Notes: a model not told the origin generated them from the sequence alone. DNA of 64,000 bases from Melampsora larici-populina 98AG31 (GCF_000204055.1 NW_006768769.1:1812574-1876573), one strand, 5' to 3'; shown: positions 42,606 to 53,647, counted from the stretch's first letter. A program made the numbers and translations.

Positions 42606-45033
42606 CTAAGTCAAACTCACAGGTAGGTCCAAGGCATTTGGGTGGCCAGCTCCTTTGCGGATGTTTGGCAAAGCCAAAAGAGTGGCTTTCAGCTTCAAAA
42701 GCCTCTTGGATGGAGCTGACGGAAGCGGCTCATTGCAAAATGGGCATAAGTTGTCATTGTCCTCGGTGTCTGAGCTTCCAATGCTACTGTCACTGCTACT
42801 GTCGCTATTGTCAGCATCAGTAGCATCAGAAGCTAGGCCAACGCTGCTGCTGTCCAACATCACAACCACATTTGATGTTGGAGGTTGCACAGCTGAAAGC
42901 AGGGGCGGTGAGTTGCCGGTTTCTATACGAACCGATAAGTCGGCGGTGTTTGGACATCTGTTTGCGCAATGTCCTGCCTCTTTGCAATGGCTGCATTTGT
43001 ATACATGTTTTGCTGCTTCATTTAAGTGAGTAGGAGGTTGATTTTGAGAAACACACCCCCTGAGATTGTTATCTTTGGGATCTTTACTTGTTAATTCGTG
43101 GATTGGTTGAGATAAAGCAACTTTAGAAACCTTGGACGATTGATTTGATTGAGATCGCAAGCCAGTTGAGAAAGTAGTTGAACCGGCAGACGGTAGCTGA
43201 GAAGTGGATTGAGCCAGTTGGGAGTTTTGAGCCTGTGATGTTGATTGAGTCGGCTGAGAGGTGAGTAGCTTGGCAGGCTTGTGTTCATCTTCACTGGACT
43301 GGCTTTCGACGTTGGAAGCTAGGTCGTCCTTCTGCACAGGACACTTCCTCCGATTGTGCCCGTGCTGGTGACAGTAGCCACATGTAGGACCGTGAGCTTT
43401 CTTGGCGGTGTGTTGTAATTCTTTTGCTTCCCGCTGAGATTCTTCTATCTCCTCCTCCTCGAATTGAGATTTCCAACGTGTTTCCTTTTGAGAGCCTCCC
43501 AGTCCTACTCGTTTGTTGTTCTTGGGCCTTCCCCGGTTTTGGAACTTGACTTCAGCGTTGGAAATCGGAATCAACGAGTACCTGCCAGTTTTGAGTTTAC
43601 CAACCTCTTTGTAAATCTTGCGGAGGGCGTGTTCAGGTGAGTCAATCAGGCGATTCAGCTGGTTCGATACCACTTTCTTGAGCTTGTCATGAGTACCAGG
43701 AGGAGGTTGAAGAGATAAGTGCCATTGTTGGTGGAACATAGTAGGTGATATAAAATCCAATTCTTCCAAAACACATGCCAGATCGTGAGAACAAGGCATG
43801 CCCCATACACCACGGAACGTCTTTGTACATGGCCTGTTAACTGCCTCGGAGATGTTCTCATACTGCACCTTGACTTTCAACAATGCAAAATGAGAGATAA
43901 CACCATTGAGTTCTTGAAACAAATGAGGCAGTCCATGGAGAGTCTTTTGGCTCTCCACCCCAGTAAAAACTGTAATTTCTTGGTATTGAGAATCACCAGC
44001 TCTTTTGAATGCTTTGAAACAACCAATAAAATCATTGTTACTTCCATGTAAAAATTATTTAAGTCAATTGTGACCACCTTCCACTCAAGAAGTAGATGAG
44101 TTGCCAAAATGAGGCGAATCCAAGGTATAAAGAGCTACAAATTTGTCAGCTCGGTAGAGCCATGTTTTATCCAAGTAATCCCAGATGTTGTGTTGTTCAG
44201 CAATGTTTTTAACCGCGGAAATATTCTCTTTGTATTCTTCAGTGGTGGTGCTTTGAAACAAACGGTTCCAAAGTTTCAGGAACTTGGTCCACTTGGCGCT
44301 TTTGAATTTCTTCTTGCAGTTTTTAGCCACGTTATGGTTTATGTGCCATATGCACAGAAGGTGCCTCGAAGCATGAAAAACTTTAGCAATCACGTTGTAT
44401 AATGCCAGCTCCACGTCAGTGCAAAAAGTCTCCGGAAGTGGGATGGTGGGGTCGGTTGTGTCGCTGTTGCCATTGAAGACAACTGATTTGAGTTGCTCAA
44501 GAGCCCAAATGTATCGGTCCTCCACCTTGGAATGCATGAAACAAAGTGCAATCGTAAATGTTTTGTGAGTGTTGGTCGTTCCGACAATGTGAAGCAGTGG
44601 GAGATTGAAGCGGTTAGTTTTGTAAGTGCAGTCGAGACCAATGACCGTTGGAAAACACCAAGCTAGATCAATACCCTCGGGGCTAGCCATAAAGAGTGAT
44701 TGAAGCGTGCCATTGTCAGACGTTGTAGTTTGAAAGGCCCATTTGCTTTTGGAAATCAAGTCAAATAGACCTTGTATGGGAGTACGACCACCTAATCACG
44801 CGTCCCGTTGATGATCAAGCGCATTTCGAATATCCCTTACCAAGGGTTCTGATCCGGGTGCAAAATTGATGAGGCCCTGGATCTGACCAGCAGTACAACC
44901 AGCTGAGTGCAGGAGCTTGATTTGATGTAACACCTCAGGGGGAAAGTTTCGGAGAGGTAATTCAGTGATATTTTGAAAGGACATTTTGTCATCTTAGTTG
45001 AAGTTTGGCGGACCTTAGCCACAGATTTGGAGG
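42606..45033 (-). pseudogene. MULE transposase: end of FAR1 domain, DDE core, SWIM and zinc knuckles
   Basis: Immediately after the nested element, the minus strand reads SSKSVAKVRQTSTKMTKCPF, the second half of a FAR1-type DNA-binding domain. A frameshift follows, then AGCTAGQIQGLINF..LVRDI. Frame 44759-44085 is the DDE core: Asp in IGLDCTYKTNRF, Asp in FCTDVELALYNV, and HLLCIWHINHNVAKNC. At about 44080 VEGGH holds the Glu but is preceded by TGA where Arg is expected. Frame 43958-42606 carries a SWIM-like CTKT...MPCSHDLACVL, CCHC knuckles CGYCHQHGHNRRKC and CSHCKEAGHCANRC, and Ser/Asp-rich linkers. Several nonsense codons make the copy inactive. The protein would cut and paste the element. 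Confidence 0.8.
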
Positions 45034-45039
45034 ACCGAC
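45034..45039. repeat. Target-site duplication, left copy
   Basis: ACCGAC next to the left TIR, identical to 50729-50734. Confidence 0.85.
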
Positions 45040-45183
45040 TACGGAAGACAAGAGGCGAGGTGTCCGCCAACCAATTTTTTGTTTTTTGTTTTTTGTTTTT
45101 TGTCTTTGGAGCTTTTCCCTTGGACTAGCCTCCTATGTAAACTACATATATGTAATCACATACTGTAGTCCTGTAAACCCCAT
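45040..45183 (+). repeat. Left ~144-bp TIR of the IS3EU-like transposon
   Basis: Pairs with 50586-50728 along its full length at roughly 90% by eye, including GGCGAGGTGTCCGCC, a (TTTTTTG) array of about four units, and ATGTAATCACATACTGTAGT near the inner end. Confidence 0.85.
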
Positions 45184-45956
45184 AAAGACATTTCAAATCT
45201 TCCTAGATTCAAAAGATGCAAAGCGATTGCACTCTGTACAACAAGCTGGATAATCATTAGGTCAAAATCCACATGTCTCATCAAATTAGCTTTAGGTTAA
45301 AGTGGAAAGAGTATTTATTGCCAAGCCTCTTGCTCTTCCGCCACGTTCATCAACTCCAATCAACTTCACTTCACCCCAAACAAAAGCATAGAGTGAGACT
45401 GTTACCGTGTGGCCTAAGTTAAAAAATTATGACACAGGCCCCTTTGACAGCATCTATGCTTTTATTTTTATTGGGCAATGATTCAATGCGATTTTGGATA
45501 TCCTATGGCAATCAAGTTCATATAGACCTTTTTACCACACAATAAATGTGATAGTTCCATACACTTCTATGAGATGTTGTGATAGTTGTTTACACTTCAA
45601 AAGACTTGCTAGACTCAAGTGCCTTTGAAAAAACACACAAAGGGTAGAATTTTGGAAGGAATTAGTATGTCAAGGTGAATGGTCAACAGCTTGACATCCC
45701 TATTGTTAATTTAAATGAATGTTAGTTGAACTCATGAGCAAGTGAGAAAGCCAAGACAAGCTAACTAAGCATGGTTGAGTCACATGATTAATTATTTTCT
45801 TGTTCAATTGTGGAATGAGAAGATCTATGCTTTTCCGTTATCTTTTCACCTTTTCTCTTCACCTATGAAGTCATTCTAGTCATTTTATTACGGCCATTTA
45901 TCAGCACTCAGATTTCTATAATTTTCCAATAAAATTACCGCTACAAATTATTGAAC
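45184..45956. other. 5' region of the alpha-kinase gene
   Basis: AT-rich, no gene. It must contain the promoter of the kinase transcript, lying between the left TIR and the ATG. No specific motif is supportable. Confidence 0.5.
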
Positions 45957-48639
45957 ATGAACCATCAATTGGTATGTGAAGGCTGTGGCAATTGCTTAAC
46001 CAGGATGACAACATCCACATGTGGTCAATGCCAGTGGATGGCAAAGAATCCCAAATCTGGAACTTGTCAAACACCTCAGTGTTCAGGTTGTGAAAGATGT
46101 TATCCATTTCTTCGCAAATCTCAATGCCAATTATGTAAGGAAAGTAATAATGTTCAACATTCTGAACCGCCAGTACGCGCTCTGCTTTCAAATCAAATAC
46201 CTGGGACCTTGGCAACTCCAGCTTTGACTCCAATATCAAACACACCTTCAACCGCATCTAGCCTTCCACAAGAGTTTTTTCAGGCTGGATTACTCAGTCA
46301 ACCAGAACTCAATAACCAGCCTAACTCTTTAGCAATCCAACGTTTAAACTCACAGGTCAAATTCCCTGTTCCTTATAGCTCTCGCTCCTCAGAACTTTCA
46401 AACTCTCAACTCCAAAGTTCTTTTCGTTCATCTCAGTCTGTAAGGCAAACTATTGGTCAGACTAAAGGCAGGAAAAAGAAGGAAAACAAGGAGGATGTGG
46501 AGGAGGAAAGTCCTGAAATGGAAATCTCAATCACGTTTACTTACCTAAGTGGAATTGGCAAGTCCAAGACTGCTGCAAATGCTCTCATGCCTCAAAAGTT
46601 CAAGATCGACTTAAAGAGCTCAAGTTGGTTTTGGAATCTTGGGTGGGATGTCTACAAACACTATCAAAATGAAGCTACTAAGTCGGGTTTTCCATTGAAG
46701 GAGGAGCGGTTGAAGAAGAGATTATGTCCACTTCCCGCAGAATTTTCATCTACCTACTGTATCCTGGCAGAAAAGGGGATACCAATCTCACAAGCGGAAA
46801 TGGAATCAAAGCTCCTTTGTGCTCAGAAGATTAGAAAGCTTGATAAGGAAAAGTACAGCTTAATCTTCAACATGCAGAGATACATTGCCAGTATTAAAGA
46901 ATCATCATCTGATTACAAGTCTGATAAACCTTCCCAGACTGAAAAGCTCAAGCATGCATCTGATTCATCTGATGAAGATAATGTAAAGGATAGTGACGAT
47001 GATTCTTTTTCTGAAAATCAAGTCCAACCTCTCAAAAAGAGCCGAACTGATCTCAACAAAGATCTTGCTAAGAAGTCACTCAATCAATCCCACGAGGTGC
47101 TTCCATCTGAACCTCCGAAATTCTTTGATGAGGAACAAGCCGAAAATGAAGAATTAGATCAATTGGAAGGAAGCTTACAGCATGAATCTGGAACACTGAC
47201 CATAGCCAAGCACCATGTCCTTGTGGCAGTTGCCCAATGACGAGCGCACACAAACCTCCATTGAGGCACAAAGGCGACTCGTGTGCGGTCGTTGATGAGC
47301 AAACACCACACAGGCATGGTGAAGTCTCCCAAAACTCGGAAAGGCAACAAGAGTGACAAGAGTGACAACAAGAATGAGAATGGTGAGGACAGACAAGACA
47401 AAGTAAGTTGTCCTTTTGATCTGTATCAATTTCAGACAAAGTGCGTTTCTGACTTCTTTTCACTGTTTTTGCAAGAAATCTGCTTCTTCCAAGAGCATTG
47501 GATTAGTGAATCCTGTAAAAATACCTGGCCCCTCCAAGCTTCACGATTTTTTGGTGGGACAATTGATTGATGATGAATGTGAGTATTTTAAGTTTATCAA
47601 GTGAGCGTAAGTTCACAATTTTTCTGATGTTGCCACTTCTAGCAAACTCTCTAGAAAGCTTTGGTGATACGCACACTTTGGGTGGTACCCACAAGATGAT
47701 CCTTACTTACCCCCCTCGGACAATCTTGAATTGGGATGAAGGATGGCTCCTGTTCTTCACCACTAAGAATAATGAAGCTGTATTCAAACCAGTACCGGTC
47801 TCCTATCATGTGAATACAGAATCACACATTGTATCTGGCCAAAACATGGCGTGCTACAAAGCAGAACTTATCCTTGGCAATGAGGTTCATCATGTTGTAG
47901 CCAAGCAGAATCCATCCAACGACTGTCCCCTGTTGTATTATATGGGTCAAGTACAGTTATATGTGCATGCAGAGGCTGCTATTGAGAGGTTCAAAACAAA
48001 GGTTTTGGGTAGCGAAAATTTCACTGAGTTTGAAAAGGATCTTGTCAAGAACTTGAGGGTATGTTCCTTTTGTATCATCATCCAGCTTGGTCATATTGTA
48101 GCTGATTATAAATCCAACTATTGCATTGTATGTTCTGACTATTCCACAAAGATTGTGAAACATTGGGTTGTTCAACAGGTTGGCACTGAAAGCACTGATT
48201 TCATGGATAACAATGGCTCCAAATTCTGGCTTTTCAAGGAAAAACTTTCAGGAGATTATGTCAAATATGTTGGGAATGATGACTTCACCATCAAAGTAGA
48301 AGGCAACCAGCTTCATGAAATGCTTCATGCATTTACACATTTTGAATTGCAACATAATCTTGGCCGTTCTGTTGTCTGTGACTTACAGGGAGTCGGTACC
48401 ACACTTACTGACCCAGCAGTGATTGATCTTGAGTAAGTGGATAGGATCAAATTTCTGCTCTTGTGTTTTTTATCCGGACTGATTGATATTGAAAACTTGG
48501 ACACAGCAAATCATTTGGGGCGGGCAATACAAACTACAGCGGCCTCAAGATCTTAATATCAGAGCACAAGGAGGATGAATGGTGCACAAATTTAGGCCTC
48601 AAGTCTGTGGGAATCTGGAAATCTGAGCTCCACAAGTAG
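45957..48639 (+). CDS. Alpha-type protein kinase with N-terminal Cys-rich domain, multi-exon
   Basis: The N-terminal ORF (ATG 45957, stop 47240) starts with a Cys-rich zinc-ribbon-like domain of about 60 residues (CEGCGNCL, CGQCQWM, CSGCERCY, CQLCKE). A Ser/Gln linker and a helical block (FWNLGWDVYKHYQNEATKSG) follow. Fungal alpha-kinases often have such a Cys-rich N-terminus. The path from about 47210 to 47300 is uncertain. Supported introns are 47404-47470 (approximate), 47579-47642 and 48433-48506. The catalytic domain shows HHVVAKQ (ATP-binding Lys), SGDYVKYVGND, LHEMLHAFTHFE, VVCDLQGVG and LTDPAVID. The last exon adds DKSFGAGNTNYSG (the GxGN loop) and SEHKEDEWC before TAG 48639. It would phosphorylate proteins on Ser/Thr. 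It lies wholly inside the transposon, opposite the transposase. Confidence 0.7.
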
Positions 48640-49092
48640 ACACATTATTACTTGATTATTGATACTTCAATCACTGTTTCAAAACTTTACATTTGAATCT
48701 TCATTACAATTTGTACAAACTGTTTCACTATCAAAGCCAAAGTGTTTCCCCCTAAATGAAATCGTTAAAAGATATTCATGAAATAAACAAATTCACATAT
48801 AAATTTGGTAGAACTGAAAAACTTGGTTTTGCTTTCATGTGATTGATCAATAGCCAAGAAAAAATGAGAAAAACTGAATTGACTGAGTCTGTACCATTAG
48901 CTCTTGCTAATCGATCTGGAAAGTTAAGACTTGCTTATTTATAGTATTCAACAATTGTACTCAAAGCTCGTCTTCATCATTCAGAAAACCTGCTAAATCC
49001 AAGTCTACTTCAATAAGCCTTAACAAAGGTAAAACCCGATGAAAAACAATCCATATGTTGTTGAGGCTGATCTGTTCTTTTTGTACATTTAA
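48640..49092. other. Interval between convergent kinase and transposase genes
   Basis: AT-rich with no gene. Presumably holds both 3' ends. Confidence 0.5.
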
Positions 49093-50581
49093 TCAATGAA
49101 GTAAGGTTGATACTTGGAGTGCAAACTGGGGAGGAGAAACTTGTAGAAGGATTTCACGGTCGGGGTATTGATCATCAATGATGTCCTGAATGGCCTCTTG
49201 AGGTACAGACGTGAGTCCTTGGGTGCCACCGTAGTTTTGTGGTGAGTAGAAACACGTATCTGGGGCCACTCCAGTCGGAAGGTGTGAGTTCTGGTTTTTA
49301 CAGGTCCGGTAATTGTTCTTTGTCTCCATGAAAGAGTTCAAAACACGTTGAACCAGAGGTATCCAGAGGTACCAAAAGAGAGCCCTACAAGCAATGACTT
49401 TGTATAATCCAGTTAGAAAGGATAACAAAATGAAAAATTCAGTCCTCAAAACACTCACTTCTGGATTGGGTCTTTTGGATTGTAAATGTCAGTGTCAATT
49501 GCTAATTCGATCTCTTCTCGCAAGGTTGTATTCTTGGCTCACATAAGTTGCTGCCAAAGTGACTCGATCTTCTGGTTGTGTGGTGATGTTGTGTAGTGAT
49601 GATGTTTTAAGGCTTCTTCCACAGGCTTGCCACAGTAAATGTGAGCCATCAAAGCTCGAAATGTTGCCATGTCCCCAGTCTTGGTCTAGTGGTTGGTTGA
49701 CGTCCTAGCTGGAAAGCCTCCGAGAGCTGAGACAAGTTCTAAATAATAAAGACCAACAACCCTGGGGTTGTTATTGGTTTGTCCAACACAAAGACTAAGA
49801 ACTTTCCTTGACCAAGCATCAATAAACCCATTTATACAGATACCATAAGGCTTCAATTTATCATGCCCGTCACTAGCCCAAAGGTGATTGGGACCTGGGA
49901 CATGAAGAACCGTTGCTTGAGACAACCATGACTGCAAAGCTCAACCCCTTCTGGATCAATGAGACACATTAGGTGATAGACTGTATCACGGTTGATTCAA
50001 ATGTGATGATTGACAGCAAGGTTTTGCTGCATACACCAATAGCCAGCATTTCGATCTTCGCCCTTGATCGCTTCTAGTAAGATATCCACCAACTGCTGGA
50101 CAGTAACATGAACTTGTTGTAAATCATTGCGACACCAGTTAATTCCCATCTCCTTTGACATTGTTTGTATGTTGTGCATTTTGATTGGGATGTCATAAGT
50201 ATCATTGATTGCACACTTAGCTTCCAAGCTCGTCTTTCCCAGAGGGAAGTATTGTTTTAGTAAAGGGCGAGCTCGGTCCTTCTGATCTGTTGTCAGTGGT
50301 GGAGGGGTATTGGTGAGTTCAAAATACTGGAGAACACGCTGCAGGGTTTGCCACCGCGTGTCAATATTGTGATCTATTTGAAGGTGGATGATCATAGAAG
50401 CCTGTGAAAGATGTTCTTGACAATGGTTGATAAGAATTGGTTCAAGGATTTCATCCTGAACTTCATTGATCTGCACCATAATGTGGTGTTGAGGTGAATC
50501 AAGTAGAGGACTGAGAGGTGTTATGCTGGGTGACAGAGTAGAGTGATGAACAGAGAAACTGCCAAGTGACGGTTGAGGCAT
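49093..50581 (-). pseudogene. Integrase-like DDE transposase (IS3EU-like), decayed
   Basis: The start ATG at 50581 is just inside the right TIR. Frame 50581-49997 is a helical N-terminal region (RWQTLQRVLQYFEL, MSKEMGINWCRNDLQQVHVT). Frame 49937-49686 has HLWASDGHDKLKPYGICING followed by FIDAWSRKVLSL and NNNPRVVGLYYLELV, an rve-type integrase fold with the first Asp. Translation continues to TKTGDMATFRALMAHIY and HNQKIESLWQQL, supplying the Glu. The second Asp position appears changed to Asn next to a stop codon (near 49686). Frame 49458-49093 is the C-terminal part. With several stops, this copy is probably inactive, unlike the better preserved kinase. Confidence 0.7.
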
Positions 50582-50585
50582 ATTA

Positions 50586-50728
50586 TGGGGTTTGAAGGAC
50601 TACAGTATGTGATTACATATATTTAGTTTACATAGCAGGCTAGTCCAAGGGAGAGGTTCCGAAGACAAAGAACAAAAAACAAAAAACAAAGAATTGGTCG
50701 GCGGACACCTCGCCTCTCGTCTTCCGTA
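50586..50728 (-). repeat. Right ~143-bp TIR of the IS3EU-like transposon
   Basis: Reverse complement of 45040-45183 with about 10% differences; ends in GTA at 50726-50728. Confidence 0.85.
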
Positions 50729-50734
50729 ACCGAC
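50729..50734. repeat. Target-site duplication, right copy
   Basis: ACCGAC, identical to 45034-45039. Confidence 0.85.
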
Positions 50735-51631
50735 CCAGGGAACATCTGTAGTATATTTGCACTTTTTGATGATGATGGGTTTTGTAACTCTTGATTGAAA
50801 TACTGTACCCTTGATGCCGGGCAATGGCATCCACGTACATCATTGCACTGGCCATGGGGACAAATTTCTTGTTGAAGGCGGGAGGTTGCATAAGTTGAAT
50901 TGGTTCCACTCCTGATAGCAGGTCATCGTTAGTTTTTTTAAAGACAAATAGAATCATATGATGAGCTACTTACCAATAGGTGGCCAATCCTGGTCTTGCT
51001 CAGCATAGAGATCAATAAAGTCTCCTTCATCTATGTCCAGAGCGTCATCTTCTTGAGGACTACGAACTTCAGGAAGCTGGCCAACAGTGATACTTGGGCC
51101 TGGTATGTTCAAGCTGGAAGCGGAAGCCGTGGGTTCATTGTGCTGTTTGACTGGTTCAATAAGGACCGTTGTTTGAACGTTGGCCTGTTCAATTGGTGTT
51201 GGTATGATTGCCTGGCTGATGCTTCCGTTGCCCATTCCTATAGGTACTTCGGCGGATTGGATCAAATCTCTATCACTAGGTTCTTCAGCTGATTGAGTCA
51301 CATCTTGTGGATCCTCGGCTATTTGAAATGAGTTTGGTCTGATAGTTGGATGAGGGTAAATCATCAAATGTGGACGATGTTGAAAGAGCAGGGGCAACTG
51401 GAATCCGTTTGTCATCGAGTATGGTTGGTATCGTGGGTCATATTGCACAGGTGGATATGCTGGTGGTGTGTACGGGTATTGGAAAGCATGAGGTGCGTAA
51501 CGTTCAGCATTGGAATGGTCAGGTGCCACATGTGAGTTTTCAACATTTGTAGACAAGGTTCTGTGACTGTGGATGGAACTCTGAGATGGAAAAGGTGGCC
51601 AGTAGTAGGGCGGGTACATGAAGGGTTGCAT
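50735..51631 (-). pseudogene. MULE transposase 5' exons: low-complexity N-terminus and first half of FAR1 domain
   Basis: The exon from 51631 (MQPFMYPPYYWPPFPSQS) to 50974 is Pro/Tyr/Gln-rich and ends with an acidic stretch (EDDALDIDEGDFIDLYAEQD). A 52-bp intron (50973-50922, GTAAGT...ATCAG) leads to exon 50921-50735, which contains ARHQGYSISIKSYKTHHHQK and YYRCSLGR. These are the first strands and the C-x-x-G-R of a FAR1/WRKY-GCM1-type DNA-binding domain. The chain is cut by the IS3EU-like insertion and continues at 45033 on the same strand. The start codon may lie further upstream, because frame 52033-51641 is also coding-like. Confidence 0.7.
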
Positions 51632-51640
51632 ATGACAATC

Positions 51641-52033
51641 TTACGATTGAATTGACATTGATGCTTGTCCTTGAGGTAATGAATCGAGAGGAGCTTTGCC
51701 TGTCATGGGGAAAGTTGGTTGAGCCATTGGGATGATGTGGGATACGGTGTTGATGGGTTGTTGGATGGTGAAGACAATTTGATTGATGTGATTATCAGGA
51801 GTCAGGCGAGAGACCGTCAAAGTCCAGTACGCCTGCACGGTTATGAAGTTTTTTAGTGTCAGCCACGGTAGGGTCGGTGACAAAAGGGGAAACAAGCCTA
51901 GCAAGGAAGACTTACCATACTGGGACAGCTCATATTGAAAGTTGTCCAGAGGGAAAGTGGTGAATTGATTTGGTGAGGGGCAAGGAGAGATAACGAAGAA
52001 ACCAACTGCCCGGTTTGGGTTAGCGTACACCAC
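51641..52033 (-). other. Coding-like leader upstream of the MULE transposase
   Basis: 130 open minus-strand codons (ending GQASMSIQS) without known motif, between the transposase 5' exon and the right TIR region. It may be an alternative 5' exon or untranslated leader of the MULE transcript. Confidence 0.3.
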
Positions 52034-52228
52034 TGCCCGCTTGAGTGAAGAGATGCCCGGTTGGAAAGATCAAAAAGCCCGCTTCGGAATTATAACAGCC
52101 CTGTATGTAATAAACAGGCGTATAGCTATTATTGTGCCCGCTATCGCTGCGGCTGCGGCGAAATTTGGCTCAGCCATGGCCGGGTTTGGGTGGGTATTGC
52201 GGGTATAGCCCCGAAAAAAAGCGGGCTT

Positions 52229-52265
52229 CGGGTTTTTTAAAGCAGGCGCCAAAAAGTGCTGTCCT
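52229..52265 (-). repeat. Right TIR of Mutator-like element
   Basis: Reverse complement of 40775-40811 with several mismatches; the outermost 11 bases are identical (AGTGCTGTCCT on the plus strand). Confidence 0.8.
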
Positions 52266-53640
52266 ATTGTGAAATCAAGAGTATACAGCAGAACTCTGTT
52301 TTTTTCTGTGAAATTTGTGTTTGTGACAGTTGTGTCTGTGACATTTTGTTACTGTAGCTGTGTTTCGGCATTTCAACAGATTTTAGAGATACTCAAATAA
52401 GTTTTTTTCAGTAGAAAATTTAGTAGATCTTTTTTACAGCGTAAAGTAGTCTAGTAGAAGTTCATACAAGATGTATTCAAGCATCAATTATTTTAAAATT
52501 ATTATCTTTTTACTTTTTTTTATTTCAAAGAATTGGTTTTTGGAGAGTTTTAAATTTAATTGGACTGTGCAATATTATCAATTATTTGTATAATGCTGTT
52601 TGACTTTTTTCTATAGACCTAGCTTAGTCACATTAGTGTCTAAGGGCCTTGGTGACCACTCCGTACAGTATTTAGACTTGCCGGAGCATTTTCAGACCAG
52701 GTTTGGTACTGATTTTATCAGTGGAAGGAGAAAATTGAGGTTATTACAGGTGTTGGTTTTGTCTAGCACAAAGGTTTCTTTTTGAATTGTATTCCTCTGC
52801 TTCTGAACTTAGAGATTATTATAGGTTGAGGGCAGCTTAACTGCACCTGTTGTACTTACATTCTCTCCGGCTCAGCCTACGCTACCTGCATAGGAGTTCT
52901 ACACCGTCTTTCTTTTGGAATGATTTTACACTTCCAATGGGATTGATCCAGAAGTGAGATCAATGTAGCCAATTGGGCACTTTGCCAGTCCAGCCGCAAC
53001 CTTTTTCAGGAGCCCGAGGAATTTGTTGTGAGCTCATCCATGGAATGGACTTCTGGATGGGCTAACATTGCATATTTGGGAGATTCTTTGCCAAATAATG
53101 CAAAGGCTTCATACAAATGTGCTTTCATAATCTGAACAGAACAGTCATCCATAATTATCCAAAGCATATGCTCATGAAATTTAGGATCACAAGGTGCCTC
53201 ACCTTGTCTTTATTTTGCCTTTTGCTGGTGATACTTTGAGTAATATCAAAATGATCTTCAAGCCTCTTTTTACCCTCCGGAGTTTTATACAATGCCACTT
53301 GCTGTTTTTGTTGTCAAAACTTTGGACCCTTGTTGGCACACCATTGGCCAGAGTATTTTCTGCTGAGATTATTCAAAATTCCCTTGCCCCATTTGTGTTG
53401 TAAGTTTTGACCCAATTAGCCAGGATGATTCTTGCCATTGTAGAGTTCCAAGGCGTATCCAAAGAAGCCTCCCAATCAAAAGTACAACATGGAAACCCAG
53501 CCATTGCTAAGGCGGCTTCACATTGTGTACCAAAGTGATGAGCATACCGTCTTCAACCACCAGAATCATCCATGAGTCAAAGAGCACTGGTTGCATTGGT
53601 TTTCTAATGGCTGCCATCTCTGCTGCATCTTTTTCAATAG
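52266..53640. other. AT-rich spacer, weak coding traces
   Basis: 52266-52980 contains nothing recognisable. From about 53000 the minus strand has coding-like stretches with many stops that seem to continue the remnant at 53648-54352. Confidence 0.4.
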
Positions 53641-53647
53641 TCTTTCA

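Larger units (their letters stand above)
45040..50728. mobile_element. IS3EU-like DDE transposon carrying an alpha-kinase gene (5,689 bp)
   Basis: Ends are TACGGAAGACAAGAGGCGAG (left) and, in reverse complement, TACGGAAGACGAGAGGCGAG (right). The TIRs extend about 144 bp inward (45040-45183 and 50586-50728) and include matched (TTTTTTG)n arrays. Both flanks are ACCGAC (45034-45039, 50729-50734), a perfect 6-bp target duplication. Removing the element and one copy fuses YYRCSLGR to SSKSVAKV in frame, recreating the FAR1 domain of the host MULE. From memory, IS3EU elements have TAY...RTA ends and 6-bp duplications, which fits. The contents are an integrase-like DDE gene (minus) and an alpha-type protein kinase (plus), convergently arranged. 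The superfamily name is an inference; the boundaries are directly visible. Confidence 0.85.
40775..52265 (-). mobile_element. Mutator-like element (11.5 kb with nested insertion; about 5.8 kb without)
   Basis: The left end AGGACAGCACTATTAGGCGC (continuing CCGCTTTGAAAAACCC) and the right end in reverse complement, AGGACAGCACTTTTTGGCGC (continuing CTGCTTTAAAAAACCC), form ~37-bp imperfect TIRs. Subterminal GC-rich sequence with repeated GCCCGCTT words occurs at both ends. The interior encodes one minus-strand transcription unit: FAR1-like DNA-binding domain, MULE DDE transposase, SWIM-like and CCHC motifs, then an OTU protease domain. MULEs make 9-11-bp target duplications, but the flanks here (TTATCATGA and ATTGTGAAA) do not match, so the duplication has decayed. 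The element is interrupted by the transposon at 45040-50728. Confidence 0.75.

Noticed and set aside
47080..47463. Minus-strand Cys-rich frames (127, 80 and 84 codons) under the kinase gene
   Set aside because: Antisense to the kinase linker region; no motif and conflicting with the spliced plus-strand model.
48059..48085. 27-bp GTATGT...CCAG segment as an intron in the alpha-kinase
   Set aside because: Too short for a spliceosomal intron and divisible by three without stops; treated as coding.
40766..52274. A 9-bp target duplication for the Mutator-like element
   Set aside because: The flanks TTATCATGA and ATTGTGAAA do not match well enough to claim it.
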